Assembly (NCBI GenBank): GCA_004380135.1
Contig: QXCR01000032.1
Coordinates: 165,808-229,807, forward strand
Reading direction: 5' to 3'
DNA from: Stemphylium vesicarium
Lineage: Eukaryota > Ascomycota > Dothideomycetes > Pleosporales > Pleosporaceae
Length of the DNA stretch: 64,000 nucleotides
The notes beneath the pieces are model-generated. The model saw only the letters and a list, made by a program, of their open reading frames with translations, was not told the origin of the DNA and searched no databases. The translations under genes and the position numbers were made by a program. Shown piece after piece: positions 1 to 11,336 of this stretch; within the stretch, counting starts at the first letter, position 1, and the number at the start of each line of letters is the position of its first letter.

Positions 1-105
1 TGCCACGTGAATGCGCGGCAGCACGCGTCTGGGTACCCAGGTTCACGGCCAAACGAGTAGTACCCTCGCATCACCAGAACAGTGTGTCGCATCGCTTTCG
101 TCATA

Positions 106-1990
106 ATGGCAAGACTCACGACACCAGCCTCTGGCTCAAAATCTTCTCGCACATCTTCGGGGGTCGATAGCCGCAGCGCCCCGTCCTCAGCGCTTGAGGC
201 TGTTGGCGCGCGCCCGCGACGCGCCCCACGGCGGCCGACCAAGCAAGTATCCTACGAGCTTGCCAATCACGCCAAAGCCTATCTTGAGGCTGGACAATGT
301 ATGCGACACCGTAAACTACTAGATGATCGACTAACACAAAACTCAGACGTCAGCGGCTATGGCCTCCTCTACAGCCTTCTTGCTGCCGGTACCAGCATCT
401 CGACGCCCGCTCAGCCTCACGTCGGTTCCCTTGCACCGCCCGCCTACATTGCCTTCGCCGCTTCGATAATCGCCGACCCCAAATTCACAACAAAAGCACA
501 ATCAAAAGACGCTATCAAAGGCGCCGATGCTGCTCTGCGTTACCTACAATGCCTGCACACCACTATAGACGGCCCCGCATACCCCACCATCAGGAAGGCC
601 TTCAGCTTCCCGGAAGAGCGCAATAGGAGACGTGGCCCAGGCCATAGAAGGGAAGGGAGTCTCTCACCTGAGCCTGGTGGCGACATTGAGCGCATAGCGG
701 GCGAGGCCGCCAACGAAAAAAGCCTGTGGTGTCGCGCGGATGATTTCTGGCACATCGTGGGATGGGCCTTCAACTGCTCGGCAGTACATAAGAAGCGATG
801 GGCTCGATGGAAGCTATGGCTGGCAAACATGTGCGACTTTCTAGAATCCGACTGGGACATGTGCGTCAGACAAGCCAAAGCTGAGGACGTCGACGAGGAG
901 ACTATTCTACACGAGAGCTTGCTCTGGCACTACATCCTCGGGGATGAGTCGACGCCTACGAATCGCTCAAGAAGGCGTCGGATAGCCAAGGCTGTACTTG
1001 CCACTGGGACACCAGAGTCGCTGAAGGACTATCCTGAGATCTGGGAGAAGGAGACAGTCGAGCCGAAGCGGAAAAAGGAGGAAGACCAACCAGTCGGCGA
1101 GGTTGACTTCGAGACTGGCGAGATCGCCGACTATGGGAGCGACGAGGAGATGCAAGACACAGAAGACACGGGCTCTGAGGGTGCAGATGAGCAGGATTCG
1201 GATACAAGTGACAGCGAAATCAACAATGTCCACGACGCCATAGAATATCTCGGCGGGCAAGAGGCCATTGACCTGCGACACCGTCTCATAGCATTGGTAA
1301 GCACTTCCAGTACTGAAAATGATAATCACTAACATCCTGCAGCTCGCGCAAGCAGCCCAAGCCCTACCGAACTCCTTCACTCGACTCTTCGACTTCTGCG
1401 ATAACATCCTAGAAGACTTCATCCTGTTCCCCACCATCATTTTCCAAGCCTTCCTCCCCTCCATGAAGCTGCCAGGCAGCATTCAAATCGCCTTCAACAC
1501 CAACCTTCTCAATCCGCTGATAAGCAACAGGCCACCCAACTACTTCCTCACCGAGCCCACTCAGCAGCATCTCGAAACCAAACTTCTGCCACTTAAGGGG
1601 ACAACGCAGAGTTTTGCCGCCAACGCGAAAATCTCCCTCATCCTCGAGCAAATGTTCATGTACATGATGACTCAGGATGCGCTAAAGTCCACCAAAGCGC
1701 TGCGCAAAGCCATGGAAACTGGTATTGATGCGCGTCACAAAGTCGTCGGAACGGGTAAGGGTAAAAGAGGGAATGCGCAGGAAGAAGAGCAAGCGAAGGA
1801 GTTGTTACACGCGTGCTCGGAGAGGTTGTTGGGGTTGCTGGAGGTACTGGAGATGTCTTCGGGTAAGCCGGCACAGCCGGTGAGTAAGAAGGGAAGAGTT
1901 GCTGCAACTGCGGCGGCGGCGATTTTGTCGTTTGGATCGGGGTCTTCGCTTTCGCCTGCACCGGATAGTGAGATAGAGCCGGATGAGTGA
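106..1990 (+). CDS. hypothetical protein, two exons, 612 aa
   Basis: Exon 1 is 106-1296 and exon 2 is 1343-1990. The 46-nt intron has GTAAGC at its donor, a CACTAAC branch site and CTGCAG at its acceptor, and both exons are phase 0. The start is the first ATG (MARLTTPAS); the open frame reaches slightly further upstream only through a GTG. The first 60 residues are Ser/Ala/Arg rich. The middle (about 60-290) is helical with many Trp (motif VGWAFNCSAVHKKRWARWKL). Residues about 310-385 form a very acidic Glu/Asp stretch. Exon 2 is helical and ends in a low-complexity Ala/Ser tail. I do not recognise the family. It has no signal peptide or clear membrane segment, so a nuclear or cytosolic protein is plausible. 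The gene model is supported by the intron, not by homology. Confidence 0.75.
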
Positions 1991-2329
1991 TGGGGTTGTG
2001 ATGGGTTTGTCTGGTTATTGGTATGCTTGTGTGCTGTGGGAGGTACGTGTTATCGTTTTATGAACGTAGTATTACCCAAGAACGCGATGTAACCACCATG
2101 CTTATCTTTAACACGTTCGCGTATATTTCCATGTGTTGAGTGCAGTTCACGGCCGCACCAATTCGAACAAGTAAATCGACTTCTTCTCCGTCTCATCGAA
2201 AAACTCCGGCCATATTCCATGTCTCGATCGCCATATCAGCTACACTGGGCCGTGGAGTGCGTCGATTCAAAAGCATCTGGCTAGTCACGCGTGTCTTCCC
2301 ACTTACCCTAAGAGCTCTGCGCTAGTCGC

Positions 2330-4300
2330 CTTCCCCTCGCTGCTCCTGTGTATAAAAGTCCGTCTTCCCTCCTTCCGTTGCCATTCGAAAAAACTAAAGC
2401 TTTTGACTATTCTAAACATTGGGTCAAGGAGTCCATGTCGTGCTCCCTTCCTGAAAAATTACCACTATGTTCCTTGAAAAAGAACTGATGTTCACTCACA
2501 CGTCGCTGTCGAAAATCAACAGCGAAATCCTCCATGTGCTGTGCCTCGCCTGGGACAGAAAAAACGAGCCATAAAAGAGAAAGATTGGCTTCCTACTCTA
2601 ATGTTTCGAAATAAATCGTCACTACATACATGAACCTGAAGAACGTTGTTCTGGGCTGTAAACATGCAGTTGGCATGCTTGAAATTGGGTACTCGGACCG
2701 CTACGTGGGAAAGTCATCATACGGCACTACGGGGTCCGTGATATAACTTTCTGATGAGCGTTCAAAGAGAAGTAAGATACCGCAGAGCGTATGTGAGCGC
2801 GGAAAAGATTGCAGTGGGATCATTTACTTCAAACTTTCCACATGCGAGCGAAAAGAATGCATGTATGAACAGCGGACTACCTCGACACGTGCGACTAGTG
2901 TCCTAGGTTCTTGCATATAAGCCCCTGCCCTCTCTTCTTCTTCTTCGTTCTTCCTCCTCACCCTAAAAGAAACACTTCGTTTACAGTGATCTAGAAACGT
3001 ATTTCCTTGGTTTGATGACTCGTGGAGACATCCCCTCAAGAAAAAAGTCCGAACGCCGCCAAGATGGTGTGCTCGGTCTGGCTGGCCGCCTAAAACATCC
3101 ATCCGGCAGCAAGAAAACCATAGTGGGAAATCAACAAATCAGGGAGCATGTGGCGGAGATTCGTTCCTGCTTCTTATACCATTCAATCTGAAAAATCATT
3201 ATCGTGCGTTCATGGGCGTTTCGGTGAAAGAAATATTTGCAAACGTGCATGTGCTGTGCGCCTTCTAAAACAAACACAAGTGCTTGCCATGACAGCCTTG
3301 GAAGCACCTTCAAACATACCGCCAAGTCCAGATTTTGTGTCATTTCCGTGCGTGCGAGGGTATAAAAACACCTTTTCTCGACCCTTTCTTTACTTCCTAT
3401 CTACAATTGCCTCTATTCCTCTTTTACAAAAATTTACATTGGTGGCGGACATGTTCTAAATATGTTTGAAGATGACATATGTCTGTCTGGAAGCCACCTG
3501 TTCCTTCATACCCAGCTTGCAGAGAAAATATCAAAAAGGCAATTGTTCCGGTCACATGCTCTGAGGAGAAAAAGCGAAATTACTATGTATGTGAGACGGA
3601 GCTGCTTGCCCTCTCTGCCGAAAAAGTCGCATTCGCATATAAATACAGCACTTCTGGCGCTCTTCCTCCCTCTTTCCTCCATTACAACTTTTTTCCCCAT
3701 ATATCAAATTCCCTTTCAGCGTGATCCATGTCCTAAAAATGCGCAGCGACAAAGTTATGTGTGCGTGAGCAGAATCCGCTCATCATACTCGGTTTTTGAT
3801 TCGAAAAAAAAAGCGAAAAGGGCTATGGAAGCGTCTTCCCATGGAGCGTTCGAAAGCGGACTACCGCTTTGACATGAGAATGGGCCGTTTCTGCAATGCC
3901 TACAGCGGTGCTTGGCTATAAACCTTGCGCTCTTTACTTCATGCTTCCTCCTCTCCTCACCCCTTGCATCTCCTTCACTTTTCCTAAAAGCCGTACTGGA
4001 AGCATTCATGTTCCGCAACTTGAAAAGGAGGTCACGGGAAACCCATGGGTGGAGTGGAGGTTCTGCGCTCTCAGATGATTTCAAGTAGAGGATTTACGGA
4101 GGTCCTACACCCTAAAAGCAAAGAACACCAAATCATGTCCGTGTGCGAGTGTCTCTTTCGTGTCTTCGCACCCAGGAAATGGCGGAGTGAAGTAGTAGCC
4201 ACACCCTAGAAAGAGTTATAAATATAAAGGCGGAACTCCTCATGCCGACGAGGACTCACCACTATACGCAGTTTGGAAAGCGAAAAAAATACTTTGGAGA
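2330..4300. promoter_or_regulatory. array of TATA plus pyrimidine-tract modules without a coding gene
   Basis: TATA boxes occur at 2351, 2916, 3361, 3638, 3917 and 4217. All but the last are followed within 10-35 nt by a long C/T-rich tract. Several then carry CCTAAAA or TCTAAA and, 60-120 nt after the TATA, an ATG in a CATGTC or CATGTTC context. The last three intervals are 277, 279 and 300 nt. Reading frames here are short, on both strands, and have no family-like features. The AUGs that follow the TATA boxes open only tiny frames (for example ATG-TTC-TAA and ATG-TCC-TAA). The modules resemble fungal core promoters, so short non-coding transcripts are one possibility. Decayed tandem repeats are another. 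Nothing else is recognised between 1991 and 2330. Confidence 0.4.
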
Positions 4301-6248
4301 AAAAGCTCATGTGCTGGAGGTGAAGCGCGCATGAAAGGTCCATGGTCGCAAGACGGTTGTATTCATGTGCCGTATGGAGAGAGCCGCGCGTGAGATTGCC
4401 GTGTAGGTCAATCGAAAAGACCAGATGACGTGGACATGTCTTTTTTGAAACAACCATGGTCAATATCTGCAGTAAAGACATGTCGATGTCTTTGAATGCC
4501 TTCGACTGGGCTCCTCTTTGCGAGTCGGGTGTGACTGCGGTCTCTCCTAACACCTCGGGCAAATACTCCTGAAAGTTTTTTCGACAATCTTGAAGACAAC
4601 TTGAGTTCAGAACGTTGCTTGAACACTTGCCCCTCTCTGGTTGATGACCTTGCTCTTTCAGCGGGACTTCTTGCCGCCTCATTCCTATGCGTAATCACAT
4701 ATCTTTGAATGCGGACCTCTTCAAGGTAGGGCTGGGGCGGATGCACGGTTCCTCGCAGTGTAGCAGACGATGGTAATATTTTAATAGAAATGGCAGTAGG
4801 TCTCTTCTGCCTACATGTCCGTTGCGCCACGAAATCGAAAGCGTAGTATGAGATCCTATGATCTTAACGCTGCGCCAACGGGTTACGGACGTAATCGCAT
4901 GTAGCTGCTAGCCATGTGTTTACCAAGACTCAAAGCCTCAATCACGCGGAAGCAGCGGTCAGCCAGCTATGAATCCAAGGAATTCATCAACACCCCGCCA
5001 CAAAATGTCATGATGGGGACTTGTCAGCAACGATGGCGTAGTCGGATCATCATAGTTCCGAGGTACATCCTCGCAGAGAGCCGTCCTAGGCCAAGTTTCC
5101 TTGCCACGTTGTACATTAGCAACCGTGAGACTCGGGCTTATTACGCAGCGGCCGGATGGCAGCGGTGAGGCTGATGTGCAAAGCCAGCGCAAGTACGAAG
5201 ACGGTATCGTCGTGACAAGACCGGAGTCGGCGATAGGCGATAGATGCCTCAGGATTGAAACATGTCAAGCTCAAGACCTCAGGACCCTTATTTGGTGAGG
5301 CATGACAAGTGGGTCTGTTGTTGACGATCCGCAAGCGTGTTTGGGCACGCATGGGCCAGCCTGGACTTGAGATTGGCTTGGCGGGAAGGTACGACCGCGA
5401 AGATGACATCATCATCATTTCGAGAGACGTCTTGAACAGTGCATCTTCAGGTGAGGTGTGAAATGGTAGAAGGGTCTTATTGCTTATTGTGGCAGAAACA
5501 CACGTTGTAAAGGCGATATCGCGAGCCGCCCGTGTTTGACACGCGTGATAGTGAGGGAAATATGTGACGGGCAGCTCCACTTCCCCTGGCGTGCCGGGCG
5601 TGCAACCTTGTTGCGCTGGTACGCGCTTGGCAGCTACACAGCCTACCTCACCAACCACCTCGTCATTCAACGCGAAAACCGCAGAAAGCCAGCACTGCCC
5701 TCCTTCCCCCTCTTGATAACTAACCGAATTCGCCGGGCTTTCGCTGCTCACTTCAAAGACGAATTATTTGCCAATTGCTCTAGCTCCACCGCGACCAATT
5801 ACCGAGCTTGCTTCTTCGACTACCTTCTTGACCACGGAGCTTGGCTTGTCGACAGGTCATATACTGGCTAGCTCACCCGCGCCTGCGCATCTGACTCCTT
5901 CGCCAAACAGCAATGAGTGAGTAAAAAGTCCCTTTTGATTCATTTTCCCGCACGCGGCAGTTGGCCGGCCTTGTTATAGTCGCATCGTTGTCTTGGTACT
6001 TTTTGGTACCGATCCTTCAACACCATCATCGTTTGTCTGGCTTGCTTCCTGTACCAGCCTTTTGCATTGCCCGCCGACGGTCCGGCGCCGCACCGCACAA
6101 CACAACAGCAAATCCATCAACCTTCCGCCTTTGCGCATCAAGCCCGGCAAAATTTCACATCGCTAACAGAGTCTTCTTGGCAGGAGCCGTCAGGAAAGAG
6201 TTTCACCGTCACGGTCGCGCTTCCAGCTATCACCAACAGCAGACGACC
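4301..6248. other. intergenic region upstream of the Ca2+/H+ exchanger
   Basis: No convincing gene is seen. Frames of up to about 210 codons exist on the minus strand around 5116-5751, but they lack an early ATG and any recognisable domain. The last 300 nt are pyrimidine rich and probably hold the promoter and 5' leader of the exchanger. A possible leader intron runs from GTGAGT near 5917 to GCGGCAG near 5960. A compact inverted-repeat structure lies at 4819-4881 and is listed separately. Confidence 0.5.
4819..4881 (-). other. nested hairpin with tRNA A-box-like motifs
   Basis: The 63-nt segment begins CCGTTG and ends CAACGG (6-bp outer stem). An AGCGT/ACGCT stem (4840-4844 with 4867-4871) lies inside it, and a GATC/GATC stem (4852-4855 with 4860-4863) inside that. 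Read on the minus strand, it contains TGGCGCAGCG followed by a TCTCATA loop-like heptamer, as in elongator tRNA-Met. A second A-box-like TGGCGCAACGG follows. No B box (GGTTCGANNCC) or 7-bp acceptor stem fits. It may be a degenerate tRNA-derived remnant or a chance hairpin. Confidence 0.25.
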
Positions 6249-7627
6249 ATGCCTGAGCCCGCCAACGGCAGGCTTCACGATGAGCACACCCCGCTCATCG
6301 GGCGCACTCAAAACTACGCAGACGAGTCGCGCCTCAAGACATTGCCCAAGCATGTGCTGCACTTGATCTATGCGACTCTCGCCAGCAACTACGTAAATGT
6401 TTTCCTCGTCTTTGTGCCGCTCGGTATCATCGCCGGCGCATTGCACTGGAATCCCACCGTTGTCTTCATCCTCAACTTCATCGCCATCATCCCGCTCGCT
6501 GCTCTTTTGAGCTTTGCGACCGAGGAACTCTCCGCCAAGTTGGGCCAGACTCTCGGTGGCCTGATGAATGCGACATTTGGAAATGCCGTTGAACTTATTG
6601 TATGTCTACGCGCGCACTCTATGCGTTGCGACCATGGCTAACCCTAGCAGGTCTCCATCGTTGCGCTCAAGCAAGGCGAAATCCGAATTGTTCAGGCTAG
6701 CATGCTCGGCAGCATTCTGTCCAACATTCTGCTCGTAAGTCGAGTCCCGCATTCATTCCCAGATCCCCTTTTAACCAGTCCCAGGTGCTCGGATGCTGCT
6801 TCCTCGCTGCTGGCCTCACCCAGCATGAAAGCCACTTCAACGAGACCGTCGCATCCACAATGTCGTCGCTCATGGCCGTCGCCTCCGCCTCGCTCATCAT
6901 CCCCGCCACCCTCTACGCAGTCATGCACGGCGATTCCAAGAAGGGCGACCTCGAGACCGACCAAAACATCCTCGTGCTCTCCCACGGCACCGCCATCATC
7001 CTGCTCATCCTCTACGTCTTATACCTCTACTTCCAACTCTACTCGCACCACAGCCTCTTCGCTGATGTCGAGAACCAGGAAGGCGGCGGCGAGTCCGAGG
7101 AGGCCCAGATCCTTTCTCCCACTGCCGCGGGTGTCGCATTGGTCCTCATCACCGTCCTCGTCGCCATCTGCGCCGAATACCTCGTTGACAGCATCGACTC
7201 GATTGTCGAATCCGCACACATTAGCAAGACATTCGTAGGTCTGGTCTTGATCCCCATCGTTGGAAACGCCGCCGAGCACGTCACAGCCGTCATTGTCGCA
7301 TACAAGGGCAAGATGGATCTCGCTATCAACGTCGCCATTGGATCCTCGATGCAAATCGCTCTCTTCGTCACCCCCTTCCTCGTCATCCTCGGCTGGATCA
7401 TGCACCAGCCCATGACCCTCCACTTCCAGGGCTTCGAGACCATGATCTTCTTCATTTCTGTCTTGATTGTCAACTACCTCATCCAGGACGGAAAGAGCAA
7501 CTACCTCGAGGGCGCCATGTGCATTGGTATCTACGCCATCATCGCTCTCGCCTTCTACATTTACCCCGACAACGCCGCCGGCGATATCACCGTCGACGTT
7601 GTGAGGCGCTTCTTCGCTACAACCTAG
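6249..7627 (+). CDS. VCX1: vacuolar Ca2+/H+ exchanger (CAX family)
   Basis: Exons are 6249-6599, 6651-6734 and 6785-7627, giving 425 aa. Both introns (51 and 50 nt) are GT-AG and phase 0. The product is a calcium/proton antiporter expected in the vacuolar membrane, where it sequesters cytosolic Ca2+ using the proton gradient. The two CAX signature repeats are visible: GNAVELIV around residue 112, interrupted by intron 1, and GNAAEHVTAVIVAYK around residue 295. They lie between about eleven hydrophobic segments, with an acidic loop (EGGGESEE region) between the halves. The length matches yeast Vcx1 (about 410 aa). The N-terminal cytosolic tail is short, as in the fungal members. The start ATG is the only one in frame before the first membrane span that is not preceded by a stop-rich leader. 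Confidence 0.93.
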
Positions 7628-8261
7628 AACTGTCCCAATACCAGGGCTAGGGAATGGTCAAGTCTCTGAGCATGCTATTCTGTGCGCGTGTTTTACGCAG
7701 GGCGAGAGACAAATGTGCAAAGAAATCTCCTTTCCTTGTGTGTACATTTGTCCTTTATATTCCCCAATCATCACTATTTTGACTGCAAGATAACCTGTCG
7801 ACATCACCAGAGTATGGGCAAACTATATCTTTTTTTTCATTGTTGTTTTCCTTTTTTCCTGATATGCTGCGGTAGCTTTTTCCTTTGTCGATTCCCTTGT
7901 AAGAGTATCTGTGGGGCGGTGCAGCTGGTTCTTGGCGTTTTCTCTGCTTGTGGCAGTGCTATCGGATCGAGCGGCAGTGCGGAAAAGGTGGGGCCAGGTG
8001 TGGCTTGACGATCTTGGTGGCCTGTGCGCCAGACAGGTCGGAAAGGTGGAGCTGTGGATATCCGAGTGAGAGAGCAGACTGTATATTCTAGGAAGTCATG
8101 AAGCAGAAGAGAGGCGAAAAAAAAAAGATTTGGAAAAGACTTTCTAGAGGGCTCACTGCTGCCTCACTACTCTACACGTGTGATCATTATAACATTTTCC
8201 TTCCAGCTCCCACTCCACCCCCGTTCCCCATTCTCACCATCACGGCTCCCTCCTCTCTCTT
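7628..8261. other. intergenic region between convergent genes
   Basis: This holds the 3' flanks of the exchanger (plus strand) and the GH81 gene (minus strand). T-rich runs near 7830-7870 and an A-run near 8118 are likely 3'-end signals. No gene is seen. Confidence 0.6.
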
Positions 8262-10740
8262 TTACTTCCCTGCCTTGGCAAACTCACTCATAGCCGCCGC
8301 CCAAACCAAATACCACGTGCGACTCGCCCCGGAATCAATCCAGCGCTCATCCCAGAACCCATCGACGCCATCGCGGAAAAAAGCATAGCTACTTTTGGCA
8401 TCCACGAGGGCAAGATTGGCGTAGAGAACGCCGCGCCACCCGCCCTCGACGGCATTCGCCCGCCCGTCGCTGAAGAACTTGTCCCATTCTTCTTTTGCAA
8501 AGGCACGGGGTCGGATCAGAGAGGTGCAGGGGACGATGGGGAGCATGTGGATGCCGTGGATGAGTTGAGGGGGGAGGCCGAAGTATGCTGGGGTAGGTGT
8601 TAGGATGGGGGTGTGGTTGAGGGGAGAGGGGAGGACGTACAGCAGCAACACATGGTGCTATGCCTGGCATAAGTACTCGCGTAGTCGACTTTGTTCTCGA
8701 ACAAGATGCCGCAGACCTTGTTCTGGACGTAGCGTGCGGGCTGAATCTGGTTGGGGGATTGCAGGTACATGTACGTGTTGTAGGATCGGGCTTGGATGGC
8801 GAGCATCAGGTTGCCTTGTCGCATTGTCAGTCTTTTCCCTTGCTTCCCACACACTGACAATAGAGTCTACTGGACTTGCCTCTCTTCTCCATGTTCGCAT
8901 CTCCAATCACCTTGCCCCACATCTTGACTGCGTAGCTGGAAAATGCGTCTTCGCCCGTGCTCTCCATGTGCTTCCCGTTTGCACTCTCAAACAGCCCTTT
9001 TGCCCAGCTGTGGCCGTGCCACCAGTCAAAGGACCGGAAGAAAGGGTAGTCTCTGCTGTTGTAATCGCTTTCTGCAAAGTCCTTGACTAACATGTTCGTC
9101 CATGCCTTGTTGTCCCATTGGTTTAGCCACTCTGGGCTCAGGTACCCGATGATGGCAGCGGTGTAGATGAAGTAGGCGTAGTGGAAGTGGTGGTCGTTGA
9201 AGTACGTGTTTCCGAAATCGGCTGTCGGATCCGTGAAACCAGAAGCTGAGACGACGCCTTTCCAGTTGTCGTCGTAGTAGAGTGGATGCCGTTGTTGGTT
9301 CTCGACGTATTTTGCAAACTCTTCTTTCAGTTTGTCTAGACCGGCGTTCGCAATCGCCTCGTGATTCAATATGTCTTTGATCACCCAGACAATGGTTGCA
9401 AACCTGGCAAAGGCTTTGCCGGCGTAATAAAGAGTCTCGTGCGGTATGCGCTCCGTCATTGCGCGGCGGAGATCACGCTCTGCGACTGCAGCGATGAAGG
9501 CCAATACTTCAGATGGGTAACGTACTTTGGCATTGGAGCCCATGGTTGGATTCCAGGGCCCAAAGTGCATTGTAACAGGAACATTGGGCTCGACGAAGGT
9601 CAGGTGTTCTGCCCATATCGCTGTTGCCATGCCTTTTGTCGCTGTACGGAGCTGCAGTCTGGTGATTTGATTCCGCATCTCAGGATCCAAGGACTGAATG
9701 TGATGTGGCAGGACAAACATCAACAGCGGTGAGCGACCAATTTTCGTGTATCGGAAGGTGTAAATGCCTTTACCATCAGGCACGACAGCAGTGATCCTGG
9801 CCTCGCAGACGAATGCACCGGAGGCCCGGTCATACATTGCTTCACCTTCAGACCCGAGTGGATTCTTTGCAACCTGGATTGTACCTTTGAAGCCTGGCGG
9901 GCCGAGTATAGTGTTCTGGTCGATACATCGGAATCCTGCTGCATCGTAGTTGATGTTGGATACCGGATTCACATACATGACCCAGCATTGGCCGGTCTTG
10001 TCGTGAAGGCGATACTTGATGGCCCGTCCCAGCGTCGTAGGACCGACCATTTCCATGAAACCGCGGCCGCCTGTCTGGATGATTGGTGTTGCATCTCTGT
10101 ATCCAGCTGTGATGAAGCTCATTCCTTGCACAACGGGAAATGTAATCTTTGGCTCTCTGGAGATCGAATGAGCAACGAGATTGATGTTGACAGAAAATGG
10201 AAGGTGTGTATCGGTTGTGAGGGATGTTCGCGAGTCAAGCTCCACCGCCGTGAGGATGAGGTTTTGTCTGCGCAACGGGTTGATGTAGCCATTGGTCGGC
10301 TCACCCGGTTCAAATACTAAATCAGCCTCTTCGACATGGGTTACACACATGCCCCAGGTCTGTACCATGCCCGCTTCCACCAAGCCCTTTCCCCACCAGA
10401 GGCTGTATGGATGCGTCCAAATGGGTTGATTTTGCTTTCCAAGGAATGAGTTGGCATAAAAGGAGTTCGTGTGCAAGGTTCTCAAGTCGTCATCCTCTAC
10501 TCCCTTTCCAGGCACCGGATGATGACGACTGATGGGAATCTGTGGCAGAATACTGTCTGCTTGTATAGGCGTAAAGATATCGTCGGATGATACGTCGTCC
10601 GTTCTACTGGCTGCGTTGTAGCCGAGCGAGGTCTTGATGCCCTTACGGGTGTCGCGCCATGATCCAAACCAAGCTTCTTTCTTTGCGGGCTTGGAAGGAC
10701 GTGAGGAGGTAGTCGACAACAAGGATTGAGATGGAGCCAT
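8262..10740 (-). CDS. endo-1,3-beta-glucanase, glycoside hydrolase family 81
   Basis: Exons, in transcript order, are 10740-8880, 8814-8677 and 8587-8262, giving 774 aa. The start MAPSQSLL is the first ATG. The first intron (8815-8879) begins GCAAGT and ends AAG, so it is a GC-AG intron. The second (8588-8676) is GT-AG. The enzyme hydrolyses beta-1,3-glucan of the cell wall. GH81 hallmarks are present: HPLYYDDNWKG, the FNDHHFHYAYFI block, FDWWHGHSWAKGLF and NGKHMESTGED, which hold the conserved Asp and Glu residues, followed by the helical C-terminal half. No signal peptide is visible, so this resembles the intracellular Eng2/Acf2 type (endolysis, septum or spore-wall remodelling) rather than the secreted Eng1 type. 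Intact. Confidence 0.92.
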
Positions 10741-11336
10741 AGGACGTATTTGGAAAGTGCCACGCGGGCTAGGACTGTCGAGATAGATTTGCAAGAACAA
10801 AAGGAGCGAGTTGTAGGAATGTATGGATGTATGGCAAGGATAGGATTCGATGAGGTTGACGGTAAACAAGATCGGGCGGCAATGTAGGCAGTAGAAGTGC
10901 CTACAGGCACCAGGGCTCTTTACATAACTGCAGCCATGATGACAACCCGATAAAGAATTGGGAAACGACGCAGCACTGGCTTACTGGGGAACGTGAGGGG
11001 TTTGCGCATCTGCGCGGTCAAGCGTGGATGTTTGAGCAACATCACATGGCAACATGGCAGCATCCCAGATCTGAAGTAGATGGTGGTAGGAAGCAAGCCG
11101 AAACTGGGGGGGCGGCAATGAAGATGACGAAGTGGGTGTGACGCAAGTTCTTGCTACGCCTGCCGAGCGCAGTTCAATCGCAGCTTCCTCTCGCAAAAAC
11201 ATTTTAACTTTCCGCCCACGTAAAGACCACGTGCAAAATGAAACGATGCGTAGGACAAATGAATTCAGGAACTGTGCTTACAATGGTCGATAATGCATTG
11301 CAGGCGTGACATAAAAAACTATATATCCAAACCCGC
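10741..11336. other. intergenic region, GH81 promoter side
   Basis: This contains the upstream region of the GH81 gene and the 3' flank of UTP14, both on the minus strand. No coding gene is recognised. Confidence 0.55.

Noticed and set aside
3462..3872. Plus-strand frame of 136 codons inside the module array
   Set aside because: No domain or homology-like features, overlapping equally long frames in other phases, and TATA modules run through it.
4819..4881. A functional tRNA-Met gene
   Set aside because: No 7-bp acceptor stem and no B box; only A-box and loop resemblance.
5116..5751. Minus-strand frame of about 211 codons
   Set aside because: It opens without an ATG, internal ATGs come late, and there is no domain or splice support.
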